Shown here: one piece after another, positions 28,561 to 39,000 of the stretch | How the letters are laid out: every line of letters begins with the position of its first letter | Numbering within the stretch: the stretch's first letter is position 1 | Assembly (NCBI GenBank): GCA_029251165.1 | Contig: JAQXDW010000042.1 | Span: 1 to 64,000 of the forward strand | Length of the DNA: 64,000 bases | Reading direction: 5' to 3' | Source: Myxococcota bacterium | GTDB taxonomy: Bacteria > Myxococcota_A > UBA796 | Made by a program: the position numbers and the translations under genes | Notes under the pieces: model-generated | The model's database searches: none | Told to the model about the DNA's origin: nothing | What the model saw: the letters and a program-made list of their open reading frames with translations, nothing else

Positions 28561-28589
28561 TTGGATGGTAGAACAGATAGTGGCGATAC
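28561..28589 (+). promoter_or_regulatory. Weak sigma70-like promoter for the radical SAM gene
   Basis: TTGGAT, a 17-bp spacer and CGATAC upstream of the GTG start at 28617. The -10 is poor, so this is tentative. Confidence 0.25.
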
Positions 28590-28616
28590 CGCTCGCCCAA
28601 GCCCTGTGGAGCATCT

Positions 28617-30095
28617 GTGGCAAAAAAGAAGACCCGCGTAACGCTGATCAAGTACCACGAGGCTGCAGACCAGCAGCCGCTGTCGAAGAAGGCAGCGGAG
28701 AAGCTGGGCATCTTCCCAAGCTTGCCGCTGGGTGGGCTGGCCTCATGGGTGCGACAGAACGGCTTCGATGTTCGCCTCATCGACCTCCACGTCGAGAACA
28801 TCTATCCCAAGGATGCAGAGCCTCGGGTTCGCGAGCATGATCCCCACGTCGTCGGTCTTACCGCCAAGACTCTCGGCTGGCCGGCCGTCATCGAGATCGG
28901 CCAGATGGTTCGCTCAGCCTGCCCCAACGCGGTCATCGTTGTCGGCGGCCCGCACATGTCCATCTATGCCGAGGAGTCCATGACCTGGGACTGCTTCGAC
29001 ATCGGCGTGATCGGAGATGGCGAGGACACCTTCCTTGAGATCTGCGAGCGCATCGAGTCGGGCTCAGAGCTGGACAACATCGCCGGCACCGTGGTCCGCA
29101 CGAAGTCTGGCGAGATCATGCGGAACCCGCCGCGGCCGCTGAGCAAGTCGATCAACAAGTACCCGATGACCGCCTGGGATCTCATCCCCATCGAGGACTA
29201 CCACTGCCTGACCCTGCTCAAGCCGTTTGCGACCATGGTCACCACCCGGGGCTGCCCCTGGCACTGTGGCTACTGCAGCCAGGTGTACTCTGAGAAGCTT
29301 CGGTTCCGAAAGATCGAGCTGGTGGTCGATGAGATGGAGTACCTCGTCAAGAAGCGCGGGGTCCGTGAGATCGTCTTCTTCGACGAGACCTTCACCATCG
29401 GAAAGAAGCGGATGCGGAAGTTCTCGGAGGAGGTCCAGCGCCGCGGCATCGATGTGAAGTTCAACATCCGCGCGCGGGTCGACACCGTCGATCGTGAGGT
29501 GGTTCGGATCCTGAAGAAGGCCGGCCTGCGCTCGATCCACATGGGCGTCGAGGCTGGCACGGACCGGGTGCTGAAGATCATGAACAAGCAGATCACCCGC
29601 GAGCAGACCGAGCGGGCCTTCCGCATCTGTCGTGAGGAAGGGGTCGACACCCGCGGCTACTTCATGATCGGCTACTACGACGCCACCCCCCACGACATCG
29701 AAGACACCATCAAGTTTGCCTCCGGGCTCGGCCTCGACTGGGCCAGCTTCTCGGTCGCGACCGCGCTCCCAGCCACCGACCTGTACCGGATTGCGCAAGA
29801 GCGGGGCTATGTCGACGGTGACTTCTGGAAGCAGTACACCATCGACGGCGGCGGCTTCATTCCGCAGCTGGAGACCGAGACGTTCACTGCAGAGCAGCTT
29901 CGAGCGTACCGGACCAAGGCGTACATGAACTTCTACCTCCGCCCGGATCTCATCCGTCGGAAGCTGTCGAAGTCGGAAGGCCGCGAGGAGCTGCTGGAGA
30001 TGCTCGGCGGCGCGACGGTGCTGTCAGAGATCGTCAAGGCACAGCTGTTCAAGCGGATCCCGAAGGTCGGGATCGGGAAGTGGGCGACGGTGTAA
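28617..30095 (+). CDS. B12-binding radical SAM protein, function unknown
   Basis: 492 residues. A B12-binding-like N-terminal domain (about 10-140, VVGLTAKTLGWPAVIEIG, VVGGPHMSIYAEE) is followed by a radical SAM core with CPWHCGYC (Cys x3-x2 near 212-219) and conserved EAGTDRVLKIMNKQ. A C-terminal helical extension completes it, a layout shared with BchE, HpnP-type and bacteriochlorophyll/hopanoid enzymes. The GTG start has GTGGAGC eleven bases before. It stands alone between the dpp operon and prmC, and a strong terminator follows. The substrate cannot be inferred. Confidence 0.88.
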   Translation: MAKKKTRVTLIKYHEAADQQPLSKKAAEKLGIFPSLPLGGLASWVRQNGFDVRLIDLHVENIYPKDAEPRVREHDPHVVGLTAKTLGWPAVIEIGQMVRSACPNAVIVVGGPHMSIYAEESMTWDCFDIGVIGDGEDTFLEICERIESGSELDNIAGTVVRTKSGEIMRNPPRPLSKSINKYPMTAWDLIPIEDYHCLTLLKPFATMVTTRGCPWHCGYCSQVYSEKLRFRKIELVVDEMEYLVKKRGVREIVFFDETFTIGKKRMRKFSEEVQRRGIDVKFNIRARVDTVDREVVRILKKAGLRSIHMGVEAGTDRVLKIMNKQITREQTERAFRICREEGVDTRGYFMIGYYDATPHDIEDTIKFASGLGLDWASFSVATALPATDLYRIAQERGYVDGDFWKQYTIDGGGFIPQLETETFTAEQLRAYRTKAYMNFYLRPDLIRRKLSKSEGREELLEMLGGATVLSEIVKAQLFKRIPKVGIGKWATV

Positions 30096-30182
30096 GCGGG
30101 CGAGGTTTGATGCGGCAGCACCGCATGCTGTCGTCTCCGACGCGCCCCTGCTCCGCTCCGGAGTGACGCCGTGCTCCAGATG

Positions 30183-30210
30183 AGGCCTCCCAAGATCGGG
30201 AGGCCTTCTT
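30183..30210 (+). terminator. Rho-independent terminator
   Basis: AGGCCTCCC, loop AAGATC, GGGAGGCCT, then TTCTT. A 9-bp perfect GC-rich stem plus a T-rich tail about 90 bases after the radical SAM stop codon. It terminates that gene before the convergent prmC. Confidence 0.85.
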
Positions 30211-30234
30211 GCGTGGCGGAGACTGCTCGGGACC

Positions 30235-31083
30235 TCAGGGGGCCTTTACTCCGCTCACCACCCGCTCGATTCCCGCGAGATCCTTGTGGCAGGTCACCTC
30301 GACCAGGCCAGCGTGTGTGAACAACTCCGCGACGGCTGCTGCCTGACCCGCTCCCACCTCGACCAGCACCGCCTTTCGTGCGCGCTCAGCCGCTACGGGA
30401 ACCAGCACGCGGTAGGTGTCGAGGCCGTCTTCTCCGCCGTCGAGTGCCAGTCGTGGCTCATGGTCGCGCACCTCCGGCTCGAGGGTGTCGATCTCAGCAG
30501 AGGGGATGTAGGGCGGGTTGGAGATCACGATGTCGATGGCCCGATCGGTCGGGATGGGCTCCAGCAGCGAGCCCTTGAGCACCGCGAGTCGATCGGAGAC
30601 TCCAAGGGCGGTGGCGTTGTCTCGGGTGCAGGTCAGGGCCTCGGTGGAGAGGTCGGTGGCGAAGACCTTGAGCTTCGGGCGGTCCAGCGCCAGGGCGAGG
30701 CCGATTGCGCCGCTTCCGCAGCCGACATCGACCAGGAACAGCTCCTCGTCTTCGGGGATGAGAGAGAGTGCCGCTTCGATGAGGGTCTCGGTGTCTGGGC
30801 GGGGGACCAGCACGCCGGGACGGACGGTGAGATCCAGCGTCCAGAAGCCCTTCTTCTCCAGCAGCCAGGCGACCGGCTCGCGCTTTCCGCGTCGGACCAC
30901 CAGCGCGCGGATGTCGGCCAGCTCTCTCGGGGTCAGCGGTCGATCAAACTCCAGGTACAGCTCGACCCGATTCAGCTTGAGGACATGGCCCAGGATCAGC
31001 TCGGCATCTAAACGCGGAGAGCCGATGCCCTTCTTCTTGAAGAAGCCTTCGGTCTTCTTGAGGACATCAACCAGGGGCATCAT
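30235..31083 (-). CDS. prmC: Release-factor glutamine methyltransferase PrmC
   Basis: 282 residues from ATG 31083, which has GGAG eight bases upstream. The GTG at 31116 has no site. The N-terminal helical domain is followed by a class I SAM methyltransferase with VDVGCGSGAIGLALA and the catalytic NPPY motif (ISNPPYIPSAEI), plus EPRLALDGGEDGLD. It methylates the GGQ glutamine of RF1/RF2. The usual partner prfA is not adjacent. Confidence 0.9.
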   Translation of the reverse strand: MMPLVDVLKKTEGFFKKKGIGSPRLDAELILGHVLKLNRVELYLEFDRPLTPRELADIRALVVRRGKREPVAWLLEKKGFWTLDLTVRPGVLVPRPDTETLIEAALSLIPEDEELFLVDVGCGSGAIGLALALDRPKLKVFATDLSTEALTCTRDNATALGVSDRLAVLKGSLLEPIPTDRAIDIVISNPPYIPSAEIDTLEPEVRDHEPRLALDGGEDGLDTYRVLVPVAAERARKAVLVEVGAGQAAAVAELFTHAGLVEVTCHKDLAGIERVVSGVKAP

Positions 31084-31272
31084 CGCAGCGGCTCCAATGC
31101 AGCGGGGAGACTTCACATAGCACCCTGACTGTTCTTTTGTTCAGCGAAAAACTGTCCGCTACACAGGCGAGATGATTTGGAATGTAAGCTCGCAGCGGCC
31201 TGAGCCGTTGTCCGTGCGTTGCCGGCTGTAGATGGTTGGTATCATGCGGAGAGACAATCCCACGGAGGAACA

Positions 31273-32439
31273 ATGAGGCGGTTCTTGATGGTGCTGGCGG
31301 CGCTCTGGCTGCTGACCGGCTGCGCAAAGAGGTATGAGCTGGACAGCTACGGGAGCTCGAAAAGTTACAGCCACGAGGACGATGTCTTCATGGACATGGT
31401 ACCACCGGTGGCGCCTCCCCAGGGGATGCATGTGTCGCGCTCGGCACAGTCGGAGAGCAACATCAGCACCACCATGTCTGGGGCCTCGCCGCAGCTGTCG
31501 GCGACAGCTGCGGCGCCGACCGCTCGGATGGTCTTCTACAACGGACTCGTCGAGCTGCGTGTCACCAAGACCGACGAGAGCATCGAGGCGATCAAGGGAA
31601 TGGTCGAGGCGCTCGGCGGCACCATCGAGAGCCGCAGCGGACGCCATGTCACCGTGCGGGTTCCGGTTGCGCGGTTCTCTGAGGCGATGGAGCAGGCGAT
31701 GGCGCTGGGCGACGTGCTCAGCCGCTCCGTGACTGCCGAGGACGTCACAGAGGCCTACACCGCCATTGACCTGCGGCTCGCCACCGCACGCGCCACACGC
31801 GATCGGCTCGTCGAGCTGCTGGCACGCGCGACCGAGGAGTCTGAAAAGATTGCGCTGCTCAAGCAAATCCAGCGGGTCAACGAGAAAATTGACGTCACGG
31901 AGTCGCAGCTCCGCACCCTCTCCAGCCTGGCGCGCTTCTCCCGGCTGACGATCACCCTGGTTCCCCGGCAGGCATTCGCTGACCGCAGTCACAGCCAGGA
32001 TGCTGTGGGGCTGGGCTGGATCCAGGACCTCTCTCCGTTTGCCCGCTCGGTCGGCGATGATGAGCGTCGGGTCTCTGTGGACACGCCCGACGGCCTCGTC
32101 GTTCTCTCTCCGCGTGGTCGGTTCATCGCGGAGTCCGCAGATGGGGCGGTCTTGTGGACCGGTCGGGTGCCCAACGAGCCGCGCGGCGATGCCGAATTCT
32201 GGGTCTCGGCCATCTCGGGGCGACTGTCTGCGGAGTTCGAGTCGGCGTCGGTCACCACGGTCGGTCCCTGGACGATGCTGCGGCTGGTCTCCGACGGCGA
32301 CACGCCCTACCGCTACCTCATCGGTGTGATCGACACCGGCAAGAAGCTCGAGCTGGTCGAGATCTACTACCCCTCTGCGGAGCAAGAGGAGCGCTACGGC
32401 GAGCAGATCCTCGCCAGCCTCCGAGGGGGTGAAGGATGA
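31273..32439 (+). CDS. DUF4349-type lipoprotein
   Basis: 388 residues from ATG 31273 with GGAGGA three bases upstream. The ORF-track start adds 18 non-signal residues. Signal peptide with lipobox LLTGC. A DUF4349 core follows (about 90-230): two alpha-beta repeats (VELRVTKTDESIEAIKGMVEALGG) joined by a coiled coil near 165-205. The C-terminal half is unique. Its stop overlaps the next gene (ATGA), a paralogue. The family is envelope-associated; function unproven. Confidence 0.82.
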   Translation: MRRFLMVLAALWLLTGCAKRYELDSYGSSKSYSHEDDVFMDMVPPVAPPQGMHVSRSAQSESNISTTMSGASPQLSATAAAPTARMVFYNGLVELRVTKTDESIEAIKGMVEALGGTIESRSGRHVTVRVPVARFSEAMEQAMALGDVLSRSVTAEDVTEAYTAIDLRLATARATRDRLVELLARATEESEKIALLKQIQRVNEKIDVTESQLRTLSSLARFSRLTITLVPRQAFADRSHSQDAVGLGWIQDLSPFARSVGDDERRVSVDTPDGLVVLSPRGRFIAESADGAVLWTGRVPNEPRGDAEFWVSAISGRLSAEFESASVTTVGPWTMLRLVSDGDTPYRYLIGVIDTGKKLELVEIYYPSAEQEERYGEQILASLRGGEG

Positions 32440-33497
32440 GCCTCGCACTCCTGCTGAGCATCCTCAGCGCGCCGTCCATGGCCCAGTCCAGCCCTGACGA
32501 TCCTGAGGTGGCTGATTCGGCCGAGCTTGAGGGCGTCCAGGACGTGCGCTCGGCGGTCGTCGCGACGATGGTCCTCAAGGTCACCCGTCGCGAGGAGGCT
32601 GCCGACACCATGGTCGCGCTCGCCACGACCATGGGCGGCTACTTTGCTGAGCGCAGCGATCAGCGGCTGCGGCTGAAGATCCCCGCTGATTCTTCCAGGG
32701 CATTCCTCGACGCCGCCGAGACGCAGGGGGTGGTCGTCGACCGCTCGTTCGCCAGCACGGGGCTCTCCGAGCAGATCGCTGACAACACAGCACGGCTCGC
32801 TGCCCGCGAGGATGTGCTCAAGCGGTACTTCTCTGTGCTGGAGACCGCCGGGCCTGCCTCGGTGGTGACTGTCGAGCGAGAGATCGTTCGCCTGGTCTCT
32901 GAGATCGAGCAGTACAAGGGCCGGCTGAGGGCGCTGGAGCACCGCGCAGACTTTGCGGACATCACCCTCGACTTCCAGTTCCGCGATCGGGCCGCACCCA
33001 GTCGAGGAGGCTCTTCGTCGTTTCAGTGGCTCAACTCACTGAACCTCGCGGACCTCATCGATGACTTTCACTACGGCTACCCCTCCTCTTCAGCCCGTCG
33101 AACCCGAAGCGTCATCACCCCCGAGAGCTTCGCGCCGTATCGGGTCCGACGGGAGCATCGTGCGGTCAGTCCGGATGACGTGATGTTCCGGGTGCGGGCT
33201 GAGCGCCACACGCCCCGCGCCGGGCTCGACTTCTGGGAGGAGGCGGTCGTCAAGCGCATGGCCGAGGCCGGCTACCGCGCGGTCAAGGCCGAGCGGGTGA
33301 CCATCGGGGGGCAGGCGGGAGTGCTGCTGGAGTACACCGCTCCCTACGGCACCGATGACTACACCTACCTCCTCGGCTTCTCCGTTCAGGGCGGCAAGGT
33401 CCTGGTGGTCGAGGCTGCCGGAGAGGTGACTCGGTTTGAGGCGCGGCGCTCGGAGATCCGTGCCGCGCTCATCGCAGAGGCGGTCGCCGCGCAGTAG
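32436..33497 (+). CDS. Second DUF4349-like exported protein
   Basis: 353 residues with a signal peptide (MSLALLLSILSAPSMAQ) but no lipobox Cys. The DUF4349-type core (about 45-185) is clear: MVLKVTRREEAADTMVALATTMGGYF, a central helix pair, and RLRALEHRADFADITLDFQF. It is a tandem paralogue of the upstream lipoprotein, coupled by ATGA. The C-terminal half (200-353) aligns loosely with the upstream protein's own C-terminal half (both end in a stretch like YLLGF/YLIGV), suggesting duplication. No catalytic motif. Confidence 0.75.
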   Translation: MSLALLLSILSAPSMAQSSPDDPEVADSAELEGVQDVRSAVVATMVLKVTRREEAADTMVALATTMGGYFAERSDQRLRLKIPADSSRAFLDAAETQGVVVDRSFASTGLSEQIADNTARLAAREDVLKRYFSVLETAGPASVVTVEREIVRLVSEIEQYKGRLRALEHRADFADITLDFQFRDRAAPSRGGSSSFQWLNSLNLADLIDDFHYGYPSSSARRTRSVITPESFAPYRVRREHRAVSPDDVMFRVRAERHTPRAGLDFWEEAVVKRMAEAGYRAVKAERVTIGGQAGVLLEYTAPYGTDDYTYLLGFSVQGGKVLVVEAAGEVTRFEARRSEIRAALIAEAVAAQ

Positions 33498-33698
33498 CCG
33501 CTCGGGGTGCTGCCGTACCGCTGCAGCCAGCGGTCGTCTCGGCAGCGCTCCGGCCCCCACTCCGCTCAGTGTCCTGTGGGTGGCTGGGTGGCGTGGACCT
33601 GGACGGCCCCTGAGCTGCGCGCGTCTGCGGGCTCAAGCCCTGCTGCACGAGTGCATCTGGACGCAGCGAGCGGTGATGGTGCCGCTCCACAGGTGCCC

Positions 33699-36056
33699 TT
33701 AGAACACCCGCCACCCGGTCGGCGGAAGGTTCACTGCGAGGCCGGCTTGAAGAGCCGGTGTGATCGACGTCGGCCCGCTGTGCAGGAGCCCGGAGAGGGT
33801 CGGGATGACCTGGTAGGTCGCAGAGAAGACCTCCCCGGCAGGAAGCGCAGCAACCTTCAGCGCGACCTTTCCGTCCTCAGCCTCGTAGCCATGAATGACC
33901 TGGAGGCTGACCAGCTCCTGGAGGCTGTCTTCGCTCACCTGAACCCCAGCGGGGAGGTTCTGGGTGATGGTGAAGGCGGTGTCGGCGGGGGCTGCGGCGG
34001 TCATGGTGACGTCGACGGGCTGGCCGACGTCCATTCGCGGAGGCAGCGTGACGACAAGCTCCAGTCCCGTGTTCTCAGGGGGCTCCTCCCAGGGAACCCA
34101 GGTCATCACGCTGAGCGAGAAGCCGAGCCCGGGTACCGCAGGAGAAGCCTCGACGCTCCAGGTGCTCGGACCGCCGATCTGGCTGAGCGGAGACTCCATC
34201 ACCATGACCTCCTTGAGGGCAGCGCTGTTGAGGACGCCCTCGTCGATGACGGTGCCGTCTCGCTTGAGGGTGATCTGGACCTCGTCGGGCAGCGGCGCGT
34301 CAAACAGGTCGAGGATCGCGGTGAGGCAGGTGAGGCTGCTGCGGCCATCTCCCCAGCCCACGCTCGGACGGTAGCCCGCCATCAGGGTCGCGCCGAGGTC
34401 TGCACGCCAGGCTGCGGATGCTGGATCTTCCGCCAGCGCGAGGGCTGCGAGGGCGGTGGCCTCAGCGATCGATGGGGTGCTGCCGTCTGCTCGGGTGACG
34501 CCGACGGTCACCGGGAGGTAGCGGCTGCCATCATCGCTGGTCTGGATGGCATCGCGGACCCGCTCGCGGAGCACCTCGCGCTGATCGACGGGCGCGGCGC
34601 CGCTGGCCAGCACGCTGGCTGCGGTGAACGGATCGACGATCTGGCCCGCGAACCGCTCGAAGGCGCCGCTGGCCTTCAGCTGCATCAGGGCGACCTGCTG
34701 AGCGCGTCGGGGGTCGTCGTCGAGGCTGACGGCAGCATTCGCGGCCCGCACGGCATCCGCAGTGGTGACCATCAAGCGCTGAAGCGACCAGCCGTTGGCC
34801 CCCTGGAAGGTGCCGTCGGGCCGCTGTGCCGCAATGAGCTGGTCGATGAGTCGCTGCCCCATTCGGACAAGGACGGGATTGTCGGGGTGGGCGAGGGCGG
34901 CCTCGGCGAGGAGGGTGGCCGTGGTGACGCTCGGGGCGCGTGCGTGTCGGATCGCCCGCTGAGTGGCCACCAGGGAGAGCTCGCGAAGCGCTTCTTCATC
35001 TGGGGTCTCGCCGAGGTTGGTGAGCAGCGCAGGGGCCTGGCCGGCCAGGAGGAGGGTGTAGCTGTCCCCTGCGATGCCGCCTCGGCTTACGGCGCTGTTC
35101 AGCTCGCTGCGCAGCACCGCGAGGGCGCCAGGGTAGACCACCAGCCGGGAGCGGGCGCTGTCTGGATCGGCATCGAACGGACTGAGGATGGAGACGGTCC
35201 GGGGCGCGGCCAGGGAGCCGGCGCGGGTGTCCGTCAGCGGGCGGCCGGTGGGCAGGACCGGGATGGTGCGCTCGATGGCATCGGCGCTCCCGAGGGCGGC
35301 GTAGAGCGTGAGGTCGCCAGCCTTGTCGGTGATGAGCGGTGCGCGGACGACCGTGCTGCCGCCGCCGCCGATGCGCAGACGCCGGTCGACGGGACCGAGC
35401 CGTCCCACTCCCTTGGCTTGGAGGGTGAGAGAGAGGTCCATGGCCGCTGCGGTGGTGTTGACCGCCTGGATCGGGACGAGCACCTCGTCGCCGGCACGGA
35501 GAAACGGCGGCAGGACCGGATCGACATAGACGGGCAGGGTGCCCTGAAACTGCATCACGTCGCCAGCCAGCGCGCCATCGGCGCTGTGAGCGAGGCCGAG
35601 GATGCGCCAGTCTGTGAGGCGATCCGGTACGGTGACGGTGTGGCTTGCGGCACCCGCATCGTCGGTGACGATGAGCGGAGCGAACAGGAAGGTCTCCGGG
35701 AACCAGGCGCGCGTGGCTGCAGGCTCCTCGGCCTGACGCTGCTCGCTTGGAGCCGATTCTTCTCGGCTGCTTGTGCTGCCGCGCGCGGCCTTGGGAGCAG
35801 GTGCTGGCTCCGCCTCGCTTCCCCTCAGCCCGCCGCCCGATCCCGCTCCCATGAACGCGTCGTCCTGAGCGAACATGCCCTCTTGACTCTTGGCCTTCGC
35901 TCCCTCGCCGGCATCTGGATTGCCGTTCGTTGCTTGGAAGCTGCCTTCATCCCTCTCCTCCTCGAGCGAGCTTGGCTCCTGGTCGAACCTCAGGAGGCTG
36001 GTGGAAGCACCGCAGCCGGTGAGCAGCAAGAGGGTGACCGCCGGGCTTCTTCTCAT
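33699..36056 (-). CDS. Alpha-2-macroglobulin C-terminal half (split gene), lipoprotein
   Basis: 785 residues from ATG 36056, overlapping the upstream stop (ATGA). Signal peptide with lipobox LLTGC, then about 90 disordered residues rich in Glu, Ser, Gly and Pro (to about 120). The A2M domain starts at TRAWFPETFLFAPLIVTDDAG, and the helical TED-like domain follows (about 310-600), ending in a C-terminal receptor-binding-like region. The thioester motif CGEQ is not present. The corresponding segment reads GGIAGDSYTLL. Bacterial alpha-2-macroglobulins trap proteases in the periplasm. This half needs the upstream protein to complete the fold. Confidence 0.85.
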   Translation of the reverse strand: MRRSPAVTLLLLTGCGASTSLLRFDQEPSSLEEERDEGSFQATNGNPDAGEGAKAKSQEGMFAQDDAFMGAGSGGGLRGSEAEPAPAPKAARGSTSSREESAPSEQRQAEEPAATRAWFPETFLFAPLIVTDDAGAASHTVTVPDRLTDWRILGLAHSADGALAGDVMQFQGTLPVYVDPVLPPFLRAGDEVLVPIQAVNTTAAAMDLSLTLQAKGVGRLGPVDRRLRIGGGGSTVVRAPLITDKAGDLTLYAALGSADAIERTIPVLPTGRPLTDTRAGSLAAPRTVSILSPFDADPDSARSRLVVYPGALAVLRSELNSAVSRGGIAGDSYTLLLAGQAPALLTNLGETPDEEALRELSLVATQRAIRHARAPSVTTATLLAEAALAHPDNPVLVRMGQRLIDQLIAAQRPDGTFQGANGWSLQRLMVTTADAVRAANAAVSLDDDPRRAQQVALMQLKASGAFERFAGQIVDPFTAASVLASGAAPVDQREVLRERVRDAIQTSDDGSRYLPVTVGVTRADGSTPSIAEATALAALALAEDPASAAWRADLGATLMAGYRPSVGWGDGRSSLTCLTAILDLFDAPLPDEVQITLKRDGTVIDEGVLNSAALKEVMVMESPLSQIGGPSTWSVEASPAVPGLGFSLSVMTWVPWEEPPENTGLELVVTLPPRMDVGQPVDVTMTAAAPADTAFTITQNLPAGVQVSEDSLQELVSLQVIHGYEAEDGKVALKVAALPAGEVFSATYQVIPTLSGLLHSGPTSITPALQAGLAVNLPPTGWRVF

Positions 36057-39000
36057 GGCTGCTCCTTGCGGACCCAGGCGGTCCAATTCTCGACGTCTTC
36101 CGGAAGGCGTGAGCCATCAAGGACCACCGCATGTGGGTCGGTCATCGAGAGCAGATCACCGGGAAGTCGGTGGAGTCGAAGGGGGCGGCCGTAGGCATCG
36201 CGGACATCCTCCTCTCGCGCCTCGCATGCTGCACGGGCGCTGGCCCACAGGTCGGCCATGATCTTCGGTGACATCTGCTCTTCCTCGGCTGCGGTGTGCT
36301 CCCACTGCCGGGTCTGGAGGTGGAGCTCAGCGAGCACCGTGTAGAACCGGTCGGTCAGCTCCTCGACTGGGTCGAAGTGTGTGCGGTCATTGATCGACAC
36401 CTTCCGATCCAGCGCTGCCGGCGTCGGCACGTCGGTGACGCGCAGCACTGCGGCCGCAGCGGCGTTCTCGCCCTTGATGTGCCCCATGACCAGCGCGGTC
36501 CCGTCGAGGACACCGAACGCTGGAGAGAGAGTGGGGGCGTCGATCATGACGTCGGACATCGCGCCAGGACCGGGCAGCGGAGTGAGCTGTGCGAGGCTGT
36601 TGTCGACACCGAACAGTCCAACCGCTGCCGACGCACCCTGACCGCTGGCGGTGGTCTGAATGTTGATGGTCGCAGTGTCGCCAGGGGCGTAGCGAGGTGC
36701 ATCGGAAGACAGGGTGAGGGTGAGGTTCTCTGGTGGCGGAACGAACACCCGTGCGGTCGCACCGCTGTGGCTGAGCGTGTACCAGCCCTCGGCGTCGTCG
36801 GGCAGCGTGAAGGCGACCGCGCGCTCAGCGATGGTGCCCTTGATGCGGCTGCCGTCCTGGGCGGAGAGGTCGGCGTCTCCGGTGAGCGTGCCGGTAAAGC
36901 TTGGTCCACGGATAAAGGTGAAGCGCAGCACGTCACCTGCCGCTGCGATGATGGTGTCGGCGCGGATGCGAAGCCGTGGCACGCTGCCAGGAGAGAACTG
37001 CATCGTGGTCTCCCCGATCTCTTCTCCATCGACCGCTGCTGAGATCGACAGCTCGTATCCGAGTATCATGGTTGGATACGAGCGGGCGCGGTTGATGCGC
37101 TGAGACTCTATGGTCGAGATGCTGAGCACCCCCATCGCGGTCTGCTGGGCCTCCTCCGGGAGGGTGACGCTGGCGAAGGTCTGCTCGACGCAGGAGGCTG
37201 CGCTGGCGGAGAGCCGCGTGGTGGTGCGGGTGTCTGCCCAGCGGAGGGTGAGCGCGCGGCTCTTCGCGGTGGTCTGCCAGGTCAGCTCTCTCGGGAGGCT
37301 GGTGCTTGGCGTGCTCTCTGGAAGGCAGGTCCGCGCCTGGAGCGCCGCCCGGCTGAAGGCGGTGCGGAGAACCGTCGAGCGGCTCCGAGCACCGGTCATT
37401 GTGGTGTTGACGGTCGGAAGCTCTGGATCGCTGATCTGATAGTCCACCTCGAACAGTCGCCGCCGACCGGGGGCAGCCGAGCGCCTGGAGATGCGGTCGG
37501 CGATGCACTGCTCGAGCTCGGAGTCGCCGGCCGTCAGCGCGCTGACGGTCCCGGAGGGCTCGATCATCAGACCGAGGGAGAAGCTCTGCGGGCTGCCGCT
37601 GACCCACCGCGCGCAGGGCTCCAGCGCGTCTGTCCAGCGGTCCATCGCGAGCCGGTCGGCGAGCATCGGTGCCTCGTCGGTGATCAGCTCTCGGACACCG
37701 GTGCGCTGGATGGGCTGCTGCTTGGGCGGCGGACGCACGGGCAGGGCCGGAACGACGACGGTCACCGGGGCTCCGGGATCGATCTGGATGGCAGCCACGC
37801 CGTCGGCATCTGCAGTGGCGACGGTGCCGGTGTCGGTGGCGTCCCATGCCCGCTTCACCGTGACCTCGGCGCCGGGCAGCGCGCGACCGTCGGGGGTGGT
37901 CACCCGGAGGTAGACCCGGTTGTTGAAGCTCTCGACCAGCCCGTCGGACAGCTCCGTGACGGCCGAGGCGGCGATGTCATCGGCGCTCAGCAGCGCGGTG
38001 ACCGTGCCCACGACCCGATCTCCGGCAGCATCGACCGCAGAGATGGTGCCCGTCATGCGCACCGTGTCGATGAGATCAGCGGGGATCGGGGGCAGCGTGA
38101 GGGAAAAGGTGCCGTTGCGGTCGGTGGTGCCGCTGGTGGGCAGCGCGCCCTCGCTCCAGGCGGTCGGCGGCGGCCAGCGTCCGGAGAAGCTCCAGGTGAT
38201 CTCCAGATCAGCCCCTTCGACGGGAGCGCCAGAGCTGTAGGCGACCGCTCCGTTGATGGTCGGGGTGTCGCCCTGGGTGTACCAGGGAGCATCGGTGGTG
38301 GCCTCGACCCGGAAGCGGGGGAGGGTGAAGGGCTCGACCTGGAACGTCAGCTCACCGGAGTCTTCGCCGCTGCTGTAGCGCACCGTCCAGGTCCCGCTCT
38401 CGGCCTGAGAGTCGAGGGGAAAGCTGCCCGCGACCACGCCCCAGTCGCCGGTCGGGCTGGACTCTTCGAGCAGGATCTCGCCGCGGGGATTGAGGACCAT
38501 CCACCGACCCGGTCGACCGGTGATCGGCACCTGATCGGCCGCCTTGAGCGCGACGGCCCGGAACTGAACCGGATTGCCGGGCTCGTACAGGGGTCGGTCG
38601 GTGAGGACATGAATCTTTGCCGGCGCATACAAGGGCAGCGGGCTGTCGAGGACGTCCTTGCCGATGTTGGAGCGGACCGTTGTTCTCAGCAGGTAGTCGC
38701 CGTCGGGGACACTCGGGAGAGAGACATGGCCGGTCTGCACGCCGCCGTAGAGATCCCAGCGGCGGACCTCCAGGGGGGTCTCTTCACCGTCTTCATCGAC
38801 CAGGAGCAGCTCAGAGCGAAACTGACGGATGTTGGTGCTCAAGTCAGCATCGGCGGCGCCCGAGGTGTAGTGCGCGCGGACACGCACCTCCGCCCAGCCT
38901 TCCTGGCTGCGCCCGAGGTCGGAGGCGTTGACCTGGATGGTCTGCCGAAGCTCGCCGCTGGGACACTCATCGAGAATGACACCGTCGAGGAGCGTGGGGA

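Noticed and set aside
33498-33698. Small ORFs between the DUF4349 and A2M genes
   Set aside because: Arg/Thr/Pro-rich frames without start sites or conserved features; treated as a 201-bp spacer with nothing recognised.
33507-36194. 895-codon ORF on the plus strand
   Set aside because: Antisense to the A2M C-half, with Gly/Glu/Arg-rich composition; shadow.
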